Shown in pieces: positions 1-6,739 of a stretch of 9,678 nucleotides of DNA. Source of the DNA: Acidimicrobiales bacterium (GTDB taxonomy: Bacteria; Actinomycetota; Acidimicrobiia; Acidimicrobiales; Bog-793). The notes below the pieces were generated by a model. The model had not been told where the DNA came from. It made no database searches and saw only the letters and a program-made list of their open reading frames with translations. Every line of letters begins with the position of its first letter. The stretch's first letter is position 1. Location: positions 1 through 9,678 of the forward strand of contig JASHRK010000209.1 of assembly GCA_030037405.1 (NCBI GenBank). The letters are read 5' to 3'. A program made the position numbers and the translations under genes.

Positions 1-189
1 TACTTCGTCCACGGCTATGTCGCTCAGCCTGACGAGGCTTCGTACGTCGCCGCCACCTGCGACTACGGTGGGACGATGGCAGCCGCCGTCTCACGGGGAA
101 CCCTCTTCGCCACCCAATTCCACCCCGAGAAGTCGGGGAACGCCGGTCTCGCCCTCCTCGAACGTTTCGCGCGCGCGTGCGCCAGCTGA
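1..189 (+). CDS. hisH: Imidazole glycerol phosphate synthase glutaminase subunit, C-terminal fragment
   Basis: The last 62 residues of HisH, open at the left window edge. HisH is the class I glutamine amidotransferase that hydrolyses glutamine and passes ammonia to HisF, giving imidazole glycerol phosphate and AICAR in the cytoplasm. The fragment begins with a YFVHGY segment typical of the last third of HisH and contains QFHPEKSG at about residues 39-46 of the fragment. The His (41) and Glu (43) are the last two members of the Cys-His-Glu catalytic triad; the nucleophilic Cys lies outside the window. The protein ends at a TGA three bases before hisA. Identity is strong because the partner hisF is two genes downstream. 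Confidence 0.95.
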   Translation, partial: YFVHGYVAQPDEASYVAATCDYGGTMAAAVSRGTLFATQFHPEKSGNAGLALLERFARACAS

Positions 190-192
190 GCC

Positions 193-963
193 ATGGACCT
201 CTGGCCTGGCATCGACATCCGCGAAGGGCGCTGCGTCCGGCTCTTCCGGGGAGACTTCGCGACCGAGACGGACTACGGCGACCCTGTCGAGCTCGCCGTC
301 AGGTACGTGGACGAGGGCGCCGAGCGTCTCCATGTCGTCGACCTCGACGCCGCAAGGACGGGCAGCCCGGTAAATCGGGAGGTCATCTACCGCATCGTCC
401 GTCTCACCGGTGCTCTCGTCCAAGCGGGCGGCGGCGTGCGCGACTCCGAGTCGGCGGCGGCGCTGCTGGACGGGGGAGTCGCCCGCGTCGTCGTCGGCAC
501 GGCCGCAATCACCCGCTTCCGTTCCCACTTCGAGAGCATGGCGGCGCGCTGGCCCGGGCGGGTCGCCGCCGGGCTCGACTACCGCACCGAGCGGGAGGGT
601 GAGCTCGGTACCCCCCGCCACGAGCTCGCCGTCAGGGGTTGGACAGAGCCGAGCGGGGTCACGTTGGAGGACGTCCTCGACTGGCTCGCGGACCTGCCGA
701 TAGCAGCGCTCGTCGTGACCGACATCCGCCGCGACGGCACCGGTGTCGGCCCGGCCTTCCCCGAGTACGAGGAGCTTCTCCCAGCCACCTCGCAGCCGGT
801 CATAGCCTCGGGCGGCGTCGGCTCGGTCGAGGACATCGTCCGCCTCGCCCGCATCGAGGCGGCCGGGCGGAAGATCTCCGGCGTCGTCGTCGGCAAGGCG
901 CTCGCCTCGGGGGCGATGACGGTCCGCGACGCCCGCAAGGCGGCCCAGGGCATGACCCTCTGA
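193..963 (+). CDS. hisA: Phosphoribosylformimino-5-aminoimidazole carboxamide ribotide isomerase (HisA; PriA-like bifunctionality not excluded)
   Basis: A 256-residue (beta-alpha)8 barrel that isomerises ProFAR to PRFAR, the substrate of HisH/HisF. Two catalytic acids are visible: Asp8 in PGIDIREGRCVRL and Asp129 in GLDYR. Phosphate-binding glycines are in QAGGGVR (about 77-83) and VIASGGVG (about 203-210), and the half-barrel signature VVTDIRRDGTGVGP lies at about 174-187. Length is normal for the family. The ATG start sits three bases after hisH and gives the expected N-terminus. In Streptomyces and Mycobacterium the equivalent protein (PriA) also does the TrpF reaction because trpF is missing. 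Here a complete trpF lies downstream, so a single function is likely. The RGW motif at 148-150 occurs in PriA but, from memory, also in ordinary HisA proteins, so it does not decide the question. Confidence 0.95.
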   Translation: MDLWPGIDIREGRCVRLFRGDFATETDYGDPVELAVRYVDEGAERLHVVDLDAARTGSPVNREVIYRIVRLTGALVQAGGGVRDSESAAALLDGGVARVVVGTAAITRFRSHFESMAARWPGRVAAGLDYRTEREGELGTPRHELAVRGWTEPSGVTLEDVLDWLADLPIAALVVTDIRRDGTGVGPAFPEYEELLPATSQPVIASGGVGSVEDIVRLARIEAAGRKISGVVVGKALASGAMTVRDARKAAQGMTL

Positions 964-984
964 GCGAGCCGTCGGGAGAGAGCC

Positions 985-1770
985 GTGCAAGCGGTGAGGA
1001 TCATCCCCTGTCTCGACATCGATGGCGGCCGCGTCGTGAAGGGGGTGAACTATCTCGACCTCCGCGACGCCGGGGACCCCGTCGAGCTGGCCAAGGCGTA
1101 CTCGAGAGCGGGCGCCGACGAGCTCGTGATCCTCGACATCACGGCCACCCCGGACGGCCGTGACACGACTCTCGCCGTCGTCGCCCGCGCAGCCGAGGAG
1201 GTCTTCATCCCCCTCACGGTCGGCGGCGGCATCCGCAACCGTGCCGACGCCCGCCGCCTTCTCAGGGCGGGGGCCGACAAGATATCGGTGAACTCCGCTG
1301 CCGTCGAGCGGCCCGCCCTCCTGGCGGAGCTCGCCGAGGAGTTCGGCACCCAATGCGTCGTGCTCGCAGTCGACGTGAAGCGCTCGGTGCTCGACGGCGA
1401 CGCCCGGGAGCATGGGTGCCCTCGCTTCGAGGTCGTGACGCACGGGGGCCGCCGCCGCACGGGAGTCGATGCCCTCGAGTGGACGAGCGGAGCCTCGCAG
1501 CGGGGCGCCGGCGAGCTCCTCGTCACCTCGATGGACAGAGACGGCACCGAGTCCGGCTACGACCTCGAGCTCCTCGCCGCCATCGCCTCCGCGACCGAGC
1601 TCCCGCTCGTAGCTTCGGGCGGCGTCGGCAACCTCGAGCACCTGGCGGCGGGCTTTCTCGAGGGAGGCGCCGACGGCCTCCTCGCCGCCTCCATCTTCCA
1701 CTTCGGGCGGCACAGCATCGCCGATGCTCGCAGCTACCTTGCCTCTCGAGGGGTTCCAGTACGGCCCTGA
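985..1770 (+). CDS. hisF: Imidazole glycerol phosphate synthase cyclase subunit
   Basis: A 261-residue cyclase that uses ammonia from HisH to convert PRFAR to imidazole glycerol phosphate and AICAR. The catalytic acids Asp11 (RIIPCLD) and Asp130 (VLAVDVKR) are at the canonical positions. Residues corresponding to the known ammonia-gate ring are visible: Arg5, Glu46, Lys99 and a Glu at 165. Phosphate-binding loops TVGGGIR (about 78-84) and VASGGVGN (about 209-216), and the MDRDGT motif at 183-188, are intact. The start is GTG at 985, preceded by a GGGAG-type ribosome binding site at about 974-979; it follows hisA by 21 bases. The C-terminus HSIADARSYLASRGVPVR is typical of HisF. No anomaly is seen. 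Confidence 0.97.
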   Translation: MQAVRIIPCLDIDGGRVVKGVNYLDLRDAGDPVELAKAYSRAGADELVILDITATPDGRDTTLAVVARAAEEVFIPLTVGGGIRNRADARRLLRAGADKISVNSAAVERPALLAELAEEFGTQCVVLAVDVKRSVLDGDAREHGCPRFEVVTHGGRRRTGVDALEWTSGASQRGAGELLVTSMDRDGTESGYDLELLAAIASATELPLVASGGVGNLEHLAAGFLEGGADGLLAASIFHFGRHSIADARSYLASRGVPVRP

Positions 1771-1780
1771 AGCCCTCGGC

Positions 1781-1808
1781 CTGCCGTCGTGACTTGCTGG
1801 GGTACCGT
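1781..1808 (+). promoter_or_regulatory. Candidate internal promoter for the GroES-like gene (leaderless)
   Basis: A -35-like CTGCCG (1781-1786), a 16-base spacer and a -10-like TACCGT (1803-1808) occupy the 44-base gap after hisF. TACCGT fits the minimal TAnnnT pattern of actinobacterial promoters. The next base pairs place a start site six to seven bases downstream, at 1815, which is the first base of the GTG start codon. That is the geometry of a leaderless transcript, and there is no good ribosome binding site before this GTG. The match is short and the region GC-rich, so this is only a candidate. Confidence 0.3.
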
Positions 1809-1814
1809 TCTCTG

Positions 1815-2180
1815 GTGAGCAACGACCAACCTCGGGCGCCGGAGTCGCCAGCGGGAGCCCCCGGCACCGGCAAGCAGCCCGTCACGATGTTGAACGACCG
1901 TGTCCTCGTGAGCGTCCCGAAGTCCGAGGGCGAGCGTCGCTCGCGCGCCGGGATCCTCATCCCCGCCACGGCCCAGCTGGCCCGCCGGCTTTCCTGGGCC
2001 GAGGTCGCAGCCGTCGGCCCTCATGTCCGCACCATCCGGGCGGGGGACACGGTGCTGTTCAATCCCGAGGACAGTTTCGAGGTTGACGTCCAGGGCGAGG
2101 AGTACCTGATAGTTCGGGAGAGAGACGTCCACGCCGTCGCCTCGGAGCGGATGGACGGCGGTACAGGGCTCTATCTGTGA
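1815..2180 (+). CDS. Divergent GroES-family (Cpn10-like) protein with short roof loop
   Basis: A 121-residue protein from GTG 1815. The GroES fold signature is clear: MLNDRVLVSV (25-34), a mobile-loop-like stretch ending in AGILIP (45-50), WAEVAAVGP (61-69), RAGDTVLFNPED (75-86) and GEEYLIVRERDVHAV (94-108). Two differences from canonical GroES stand out. Between VAAVGP and the AGD turn there are only about six residues, where usual GroES has about 15-18 residues forming the roof hairpin. There is also a tail ending GTGLYL, and an N-terminal extension of about 24 residues rich in Pro, Ala and Gly. From memory, a conserved actinobacterial GroES-like family shares the short loop and GLYL tail. 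The alternative start ATG 1887 (MLNDRV) would remove the extension. No groEL is adjacent. Function as a GroEL co-chaperone is unproven; it sits between hisF and hisI, seven bases before hisI. Confidence 0.8.
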   Translation: MSNDQPRAPESPAGAPGTGKQPVTMLNDRVLVSVPKSEGERRSRAGILIPATAQLARRLSWAEVAAVGPHVRTIRAGDTVLFNPEDSFEVDVQGEEYLIVRERDVHAVASERMDGGTGLYL

Positions 2181-2187
2181 GCGTACC

Positions 2188-2643
2188 GTGCTCGTGACCG
2201 GAGATGGCGCCGCCGAGGCCTTCTCGGAGGGAGTGCCACGCGGGACACCGATCGCGACGAACGCCGAGGAGCTCGCCTCCGTCCGCTACGACGCCAACGG
2301 GCTTGTCGTCGCAGTCGTGCAGGAGGCGAGCTCGAAAGAGGTCCTCATGGTGGGCTGGATGGACGCCGAGGCCCTCCGGCGGACTCTTGCGACGGGCCGG
2401 ACGTGGTGCTGGAGCCGGAGCCGGAAGGAGTACTGGTGCAAGGGAGAGACCTCCGGCGACCGCCAGTTCGTTCGCGAGGTCCGCTACGACTGCGACGGCG
2501 ACGCCCTCCTCGTCGTCGTTGACCAGACGGGAAGGGGCGCCTGCCACACGGGGGAACGGTCGTGTTTCTTCCGGGCGTTCGGGGGCGAAGGGGCCGGCAC
2601 GGCCGGTGGCGCCGGAGGCGGCCACGAGGAAGGGGCGAGCTGA
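2188..2643 (+). CDS. hisI: Phosphoribosyl-AMP cyclohydrolase
   Basis: HisI opens the purine ring of phosphoribosyl-AMP to give ProFAR, the HisA substrate. The 151-residue reading shows the family core: VGWMDAEAL (about 55-63), WSRSRKEYWCKGETSGD (75-91), the metal-binding DCDGD (101-105), and GRGACHTGERSCFF with Cys119 and Cys126. Cys102, Cys119 and Cys126 are the expected zinc ligands and Asp101, 103 and 105 the magnesium ligands. It is a single-domain HisI; the HisE pyrophosphohydrolase domain is absent. After the core ends near residue 131 there is a low-complexity Gly/Ala/Glu tail of about 20 residues. The start is uncertain: GTG 2188 (used here), GTG 2194 and GTG 2233 are all in frame, none with a well-spaced ribosome binding site, and the longer starts give more N-terminus than usual. 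Confidence 0.93.
   Translation: MLVTGDGAAEAFSEGVPRGTPIATNAEELASVRYDANGLVVAVVQEASSKEVLMVGWMDAEALRRTLATGRTWCWSRSRKEYWCKGETSGDRQFVREVRYDCDGDALLVVVDQTGRGACHTGERSCFFRAFGGEGAGTAGGAGGGHEEGAS
2626..2642 (+). promoter_or_regulatory. Ribosome binding site and CTG start of trpE, overlapping the hisI stop
   Basis: A purine-rich GAGGAAGGGG at 2626-2635 is followed by CTG at 2640-2642. The CTG overlaps the hisI TGA (2641-2643) in the arrangement CTGA, the usual geometry of translational coupling seen with ATGA or GTGA. No ATG or GTG in the trpE frame lies close to this point; the first downstream ATG is at 2673. This site therefore decides the trpE start. The sequence that serves as the ribosome binding site also encodes the Gly/Glu-rich tail of HisI. 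Confidence 0.6.
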
Positions 2644-4169
2644 CGGAGCCCTCGTTCGAGGAGTTCGAGGAGATGGCGGCGAGCCACCGGGTCGTTCCCG
2701 TATGGCGCGAGCTCGTCGCCGACACGCTCACCCCCGTCGGGGCCTTCCGCTGCCTCGTCGGCGACGGTCCCGGCTTCCTGCTCGAGAGCGTGGAGCATGG
2801 TGAGCGTTGGAGCAGGTTCTCGTTTCTCGGGCGCTCTCCCCGGGCGACGCTCGTCTCTCGCGGGAACCATGTCGAGGTGACAGGCGAGCTACCGGTCGCC
2901 CCTCCGCTCGAGGAAGGGATACTGGCGAGCCTCGAGGCACTCGTGTCGGAGCTTCGCGCCCCCCGGGTGGCCGTGCTCCCCCCGCTCTACTCCGGGCTCG
3001 TCGGCTATCTCGGTTACGACGTCGTGCGCGAGATAGAGCATCTCGGGCCGCCCCCGAAGGACGACTTGGGCCTACCTGACGCCGTCATGTCGGTCATCGG
3101 CGAGCTGGCCGCCTTCGACCACTGGCGCCAGCGTGTCACCCTGGTCGACAACGTCCTCCTGCCCCCGGCGGGCTCACCGGCGGGGCTCCCGGACCGGTAC
3201 GCGGCGTCGGCTGCACGCATCGCCTCCATGAGGGAGATGCTCGAGGATGCCCCGCCCGAGCCGATGCTCTCCCCTCCGGGCCGGGACGACTCCCTGCCGC
3301 CCGAAGAGGTGCTCCGCAACGTCGCCGCCGAGCGCTACATGGAGGCGGTCGAGGTGGCAAAGGAGCACATCCGCGCGGGCGACGCCTTCCAGATCGTGCT
3401 CTCGGAGCGCTTCGACTTCGAGCTCGGTTGCGACGCCTTCGACGTCTACCGCGTGCTCAGGCAGGTGAACCCGAGCCCGTACATGTACTTCCTCCGCCAA
3501 GGGGGCGTCTCCGTCGTCGGGGCCTCGCCCGAGCCGATGGTGCAGCTCCTCGACGGCCGTGTCGTCATCCGCCCCATCGCCGGCACGCGCCCTCGCGGCG
3601 GAACTGAGCCGGAGGACCGAAGGCTCGAGGCGGAGCTCGTCGAGAACCCGAAGGAGCTGGCCGAGCACGTCATGCTCGTCGACCTGGCAAGAAACGACAT
3701 CGGTCGCGTCGTCGCCTTCGACACAGAGACCGTCGACGAGCTCATGACGGTCGAGCGCTACAGCCACGTCATGCACCTCACCTCCCAGGTCTCGGGGAGG
3801 ATCATCGAGGGAAAGGGGCCGATCGACCTCCTCCGGGCGACGCTTCCCGCCGGGACAGTCTCAGGGGCGCCCAAGGTAAGGGCTATGGAGATCATCGACG
3901 ACCTCGAGACGACGAAACGAGGACCGTACGCCGGTACGGTCGGCTACATCGACTTCTCGGGAAACCTCGACACCGCTATCGCCATCCGGACGATGTTCGC
4001 CACGCCGGACGGTCATGGATCGGTGCAGGCCGGCGCCGGCATCGTCGCCGACAGCGATCCGACCTTCGAGGAGGCCGAGTGCCGGGCAAAGGCGGCAGCT
4101 GTGCTTGCTGCTGTCGCAGGGGCGAGGAAGCTTGCGGGCGAGCGCGCTGTTGCAATTGGCGATGGCTGA
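2640..4169 (+). CDS. trpE: Anthranilate synthase component I
   Basis: TrpE converts chorismate and ammonia to anthranilate, the first committed step to tryptophan. With the CTG start it has 509 residues, normal for actinobacterial TrpE. The N-terminal part carries the LLES motif (47-50) of the tryptophan feedback site. The chorismate-binding domain is complete: NPSPYMYFL (277-285), GASPEP (294-299), RPIAGTRPRG (311-320), EHVMLVDLARNDIGRV (342-357), ERYSHVMHLTSQV (372-384), AGTVSGAPKVRAMEIID (404-420), RGPYAGTVGY (427-436) and GAGIVADSDP (465-474). Family members from memory start near (T)xPSFEEF, present at residues 2-9 here and lost if ATG 2673 were used, so the CTG start is preferred. It overlaps hisI by four bases and the next gene by eight. 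TrpG, its glutaminase partner, is not in the window. Confidence 0.96.
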   Translation: MTEPSFEEFEEMAASHRVVPVWRELVADTLTPVGAFRCLVGDGPGFLLESVEHGERWSRFSFLGRSPRATLVSRGNHVEVTGELPVAPPLEEGILASLEALVSELRAPRVAVLPPLYSGLVGYLGYDVVREIEHLGPPPKDDLGLPDAVMSVIGELAAFDHWRQRVTLVDNVLLPPAGSPAGLPDRYAASAARIASMREMLEDAPPEPMLSPPGRDDSLPPEEVLRNVAAERYMEAVEVAKEHIRAGDAFQIVLSERFDFELGCDAFDVYRVLRQVNPSPYMYFLRQGGVSVVGASPEPMVQLLDGRVVIRPIAGTRPRGGTEPEDRRLEAELVENPKELAEHVMLVDLARNDIGRVVAFDTETVDELMTVERYSHVMHLTSQVSGRIIEGKGPIDLLRATLPAGTVSGAPKVRAMEIIDDLETTKRGPYAGTVGYIDFSGNLDTAIAIRTMFATPDGHGSVQAGAGIVADSDPTFEEAECRAKAAAVLAAVAGARKLAGERAVAIGDG

Positions 4170-4998
4170 CGCCCCTGTCCGGACGCGGAGAGTCGTCCGC
4201 GACGGCATTCTCGTCGAGGGCCCCGACGCCCTCTCCTGGCTGCAGGGACAGTTGACGCAGGACCTCGAGGCGATGGCGGTCGCTGAGACACGTCACAGCC
4301 TCGTGCTCTCCCCCCAGGGCAAGGTGGAATCCTTCTGCCGTGTGACACGAGAGGCCGAGGAGGGGTTCCTCCTCGACGTAGAGGCCGGCTTCGGGAACGC
4401 CCTCGGTGAACGGTTGCGGCGCTTCAAGCTGCGAGTGCGCGTCACGATGGAACCGGTTGCCGTAAGGGCGGAGGAGCGCCTCGGGCTCGGCTGGGAGGCG
4501 CTCGGTCCGCCCGAGGTCGCCGGGGAACAAGGGTTCCTCCAGCCGCCGGAGAGCACCGAGGACACCGCCTTCGAGCTCGCCAGGATAAAGACCGGCTTTC
4601 CTCGCTTAGGGAGGGAGCTGACCGAGCGATCGATCCCGCAGGAGGCGGGAGAGGAGCTCGTCGCCCGCACGGTGTCGTTCACCAAGGGCTGCTACACGGG
4701 CCAGGAGCTCGTCGCCCGCCTCGATGCCCGCGGGTCCAACGTCCCGAGAAAGCTCCGGCTCCTCGAGGCATCCGGCGGTCCGGTACCGGAGCCAGGTGCC
4801 AAGGTCACGCTCGGAGGGAGCGAGATCGGGCAGGTGACTAGCGCCGCCGCGACTCCGGAGGGCGGCTGGACGGCCCTCTCGTACGTGAAGCGGGCGGCGG
4901 CAGGCAACCTCGGAGAGGTCTTCGTCGACACCGGGGCAGGCGGGGTGCCGGCGACGATGCTCCTCCCCGGCGCGTCGGCCACGACACGGACAGGATAG
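4162..4998 (+). CDS. ygfZ: Folate-binding protein YgfZ/GcvT-like (Fe-S cluster-related)
   Basis: A 278-residue protein of the YgfZ (COG0354) family, related to the GcvT aminomethyltransferase fold. The hallmark KGCYTGQE is at 175-182, with the conserved Cys177. Upstream are the typical GPDALSWLQGQLTQD (20-34) and LSPQGKVESF (49-58) segments, and ARIKTGFPRLGREL (140-153) precedes the signature. In E. coli YgfZ binds tetrahydrofolate and supports the assembly or repair of some Fe-S enzymes; the same role here is inferred. The ATG at 4162 overlaps the end of trpE by eight bases, so it is co-transcribed and probably coupled. Neither trpE nor trpC is an Fe-S enzyme, so its place in this operon has no obvious metabolic reason. 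True GcvT is less likely because the protein is short and KGCYTGQE is specific to YgfZ. Confidence 0.88.
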   Translation: MADAPVRTRRVVRDGILVEGPDALSWLQGQLTQDLEAMAVAETRHSLVLSPQGKVESFCRVTREAEEGFLLDVEAGFGNALGERLRRFKLRVRVTMEPVAVRAEERLGLGWEALGPPEVAGEQGFLQPPESTEDTAFELARIKTGFPRLGRELTERSIPQEAGEELVARTVSFTKGCYTGQELVARLDARGSNVPRKLRLLEASGGPVPEPGAKVTLGGSEIGQVTSAAATPEGGWTALSYVKRAAAGNLGEVFVDTGAGGVPATMLLPGASATTRTG

Positions 4999-5007
4999 GG
5001 CGCTCCC

Positions 5008-5928
5008 GTGGCGATCCTTCTCGCGGTCCTGGCCGCCCTCTGCAACGCTCTGGCGACGATATTCGAGCGTCTCGGAGTCGAGAACGCTCCCGCCGACGCC
5101 CAGCTCAGCTGGCGGCTCATGGCCTACGTCTTGAAAAGGCCGATCTGGTTCCTCGGCCTCGGCGCCATGGTCGGAGCCTTCGCCTTCCAGATGTCGGCCC
5201 TCGCCGAGGGCGGCCTCACCGTCGTGCAGCCGCTCCTCGCGACAGAGCTCCTCTTCCTCGTCGTCATCCTCCGCGTCTGGTTCGGGCGTCCTCTCGGATG
5301 GCGGGAAGCGGCCGGGACGCTCTCTACCGTGGTCGGCCTCGCCGTCTTCCTCGCCGCCAGCAACCAGGGCGGTGGTGATCACATGCCAACCACGCCGGAG
5401 TGGATCATGGTGGTCGGCTCCTGCGTCCTCGGCGTCACCCTCTCCAGCACCCTCGCGACGCGGGGCTCGCCCGCCTGGCGCTCGGCGTGGTTCGGAGTGT
5501 CCTCGGGGATCGCCTTCGCCCTCTGCGCCTCCTTCATCAAAGCGACGACGACTCTGCTCTCCCACGGGGGGGTGGCGCATGCCCTCACGAACTTCGAGCC
5601 CTACGGGATCGCTCTTGCGGGCGCTGCCGGTCTCTACCTCACCCAGAACGCCTACCACGCCGGGCCGGTGACGGCCTCCCAGGCGACGATGCTCATCGTC
5701 GACCCGATCGGGAGCGTCATCATCGGAGTCGGCGTCTTCGGGGACAACCTTCGGGGCGGCCTCGGCACCCTCACCCTCGATGCCTGCGCCCTCGCCCTCA
5801 TGTCCGTCGGGCTCTTCGTGCTCTGCCACTCGCCCCTCATAGTCGGAGCGACCGGCAAGGAGCGACTCTCGAGGGCCGATCCGGTGGGCGATGCAGCAGT
5901 CTCAGGAGCGGCGACCACCTCACAGTAG
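5008..5928 (+). CDS. DMT-superfamily (EamA/NIPA-like) integral membrane protein
   Basis: A 306-residue hydrophobic protein with about nine predicted membrane segments, near residues 2-20, 46-66, 71-92, 100-118, 131-150, 157-178, 198-216, 223-243 and 252-273, judged by eye. The motifs FQMSALAEGGLTVVQPLL (60-77) and the repeat-like AGPVTASQATMLIVDPIGS (218-236) are of the drug/metabolite transporter type, with transport helices ending in small residues. The nine-helix layout resembles NIPA-type proteins. The substrate cannot be read from the sequence; export of an aromatic compound is only a guess from the trp context. GTG 5008 has a good ribosome binding site, GGATAGGG at 4993-5000. It follows ygfZ by nine bases and precedes trpC by ten. 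The last 25 or so residues are polar and probably cytoplasmic. Confidence 0.8.
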   Translation: MAILLAVLAALCNALATIFERLGVENAPADAQLSWRLMAYVLKRPIWFLGLGAMVGAFAFQMSALAEGGLTVVQPLLATELLFLVVILRVWFGRPLGWREAAGTLSTVVGLAVFLAASNQGGGDHMPTTPEWIMVVGSCVLGVTLSSTLATRGSPAWRSAWFGVSSGIAFALCASFIKATTTLLSHGGVAHALTNFEPYGIALAGAAGLYLTQNAYHAGPVTASQATMLIVDPIGSVIIGVGVFGDNLRGGLGTLTLDACALALMSVGLFVLCHSPLIVGATGKERLSRADPVGDAAVSGAATTSQ

Positions 5929-5938
5929 GCTCGGCTCG

Positions 5939-6739
5939 ATGGCGACCTACCTGGACGGGATCGTCGCGTGGCACCGGGAGCGGGCGGCAAGCGACCGCCG
6001 CGACTTAAGCGAGCTCGCCGAGGCCGCCGCCATCGCGAGCGAGCTCGACCCTCCCCGGCCCTTCGCGCGGGCCCTCTCCTCCTCGAACCTCGTGGCAGTC
6101 GTCGCCGAGATCAAACGGAGATCGCCCGTGAAGGGCGCTCTCGACGAGTCGCTCGACCCTGTCTCCACCGCTCTTGCCTACGAGTCTGGCGGTGCAGCCT
6201 GCCTCTCGGTCCTGACGGACGCTCCTCACTTCGGCGGGTCCGCCGAAGATCTCCGCCGGGCACGGGCGGCCGTCGCCCTCCCGGTGCTGAGAAAGGACTT
6301 CACCGTCTCCCTGAGAGACGTCTACGACGCCCGGCTCATGGGAGCCGACGCAGTCCTTCTCATAGCGGCCGCCCTCGCAGACGACGAGATGGCGGCCTAC
6401 GGCGTCGCTGCCTGCTCGCTCGGCATGGCCGCCGTCGTCGAGGTGCACGACGAGGTCGAAGCCGTGCGAGCGCTCGCAGCTGGCGCCTCCGTCATCGGGG
6501 TCAACCAGCGCGACCTGCACACCTTCACGGTCGACGCCGACCGGGCGGTCCGCGTCGCAGGCGCCCTTCCTCCAGACGTCGTGAAGATGGCCGAGTCCGG
6601 CGTACGCACCCCCGAGGACGCTTCCGAGCTGGCGGCGGCGGGCTACGACGCCGTCCTCGTCGGCGAGGCGCTCGTCCTCGCCGAGGATCGGGCGGCAGCC
6701 GTACGCAGCCTGGCCGCGACGAAGACCGTGAGCCTCTGA
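5939..6739 (+). CDS. trpC: Indole-3-glycerol phosphate synthase
   Basis: A 266-residue (beta-alpha)8 enzyme that decarboxylates and closes CdRP to indole-3-glycerol phosphate. Active-site residues, by comparison with the archaeal enzyme, are all present: Glu57 and Lys59 in AEIKRRSPVKG, Lys119 in LRKDF, Glu168 in VVEVHDE, Asn189 in GVNQRDL, and Glu219-Ser220 in AESGVRTPED. The phosphate site LVGEALV is at 240-246. The start ATG 5939 gives the conserved MATYLDGIVAWHR N-terminus. An in-frame ATG at 5891 would add 16 residues of non-family sequence and overlap the membrane-protein gene, so it is rejected. The enzyme is monofunctional, not fused to TrpF. Its stop codon overlaps the trpF start by one base (TGATG). 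Confidence 0.97.
   Translation: MATYLDGIVAWHRERAASDRRDLSELAEAAAIASELDPPRPFARALSSSNLVAVVAEIKRRSPVKGALDESLDPVSTALAYESGGAACLSVLTDAPHFGGSAEDLRRARAAVALPVLRKDFTVSLRDVYDARLMGADAVLLIAAALADDEMAAYGVAACSLGMAAVVEVHDEVEAVRALAAGASVIGVNQRDLHTFTVDADRAVRVAGALPPDVVKMAESGVRTPEDASELAAAGYDAVLVGEALVLAEDRAAAVRSLAATKTVSL

Noticed and set aside
91..1713. A 540-residue open frame on the minus strand opposite hisH, hisA and hisF
   Set aside because: It is the mirror of well-identified genes in a very GC-rich sequence, where stop codons are rare. Its composition is low-complexity (Asp, Gly, Ala, Arg) with no family motif.
2184..2196. A second TACCGT followed by GTG, suggesting another leaderless promoter at hisI
   Set aside because: The spacing to GTG 2194 is only four bases and TACCGT overlaps the alternative GTG at 2188; no -35-like sequence was noted. 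Probably chance.
2562..2639. An upstream ATG at 2562 that would extend TrpE by 26 residues
   Set aside because: The added residues are Arg/Gly-rich out-of-frame hisI sequence with no resemblance to TrpE, and the ATG lies inside the conserved end of hisI.
4606..5829. A 407-residue minus-strand open frame rich in Glu, Gly and Arg opposite ygfZ and the membrane protein
   Set aside because: It is a codon-bias shadow: no recognisable domain, and the plus-strand genes have clear family signatures.
5968..6738. A plus-strand Arg-rich open frame upstream of and in frame with trpF, suggesting a long N-terminal TrpF extension
   Set aside because: This stretch is the real trpC gene read in another frame. 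TrpF starts at ATG 6739 within the trpC stop and already has the full family N-terminus.
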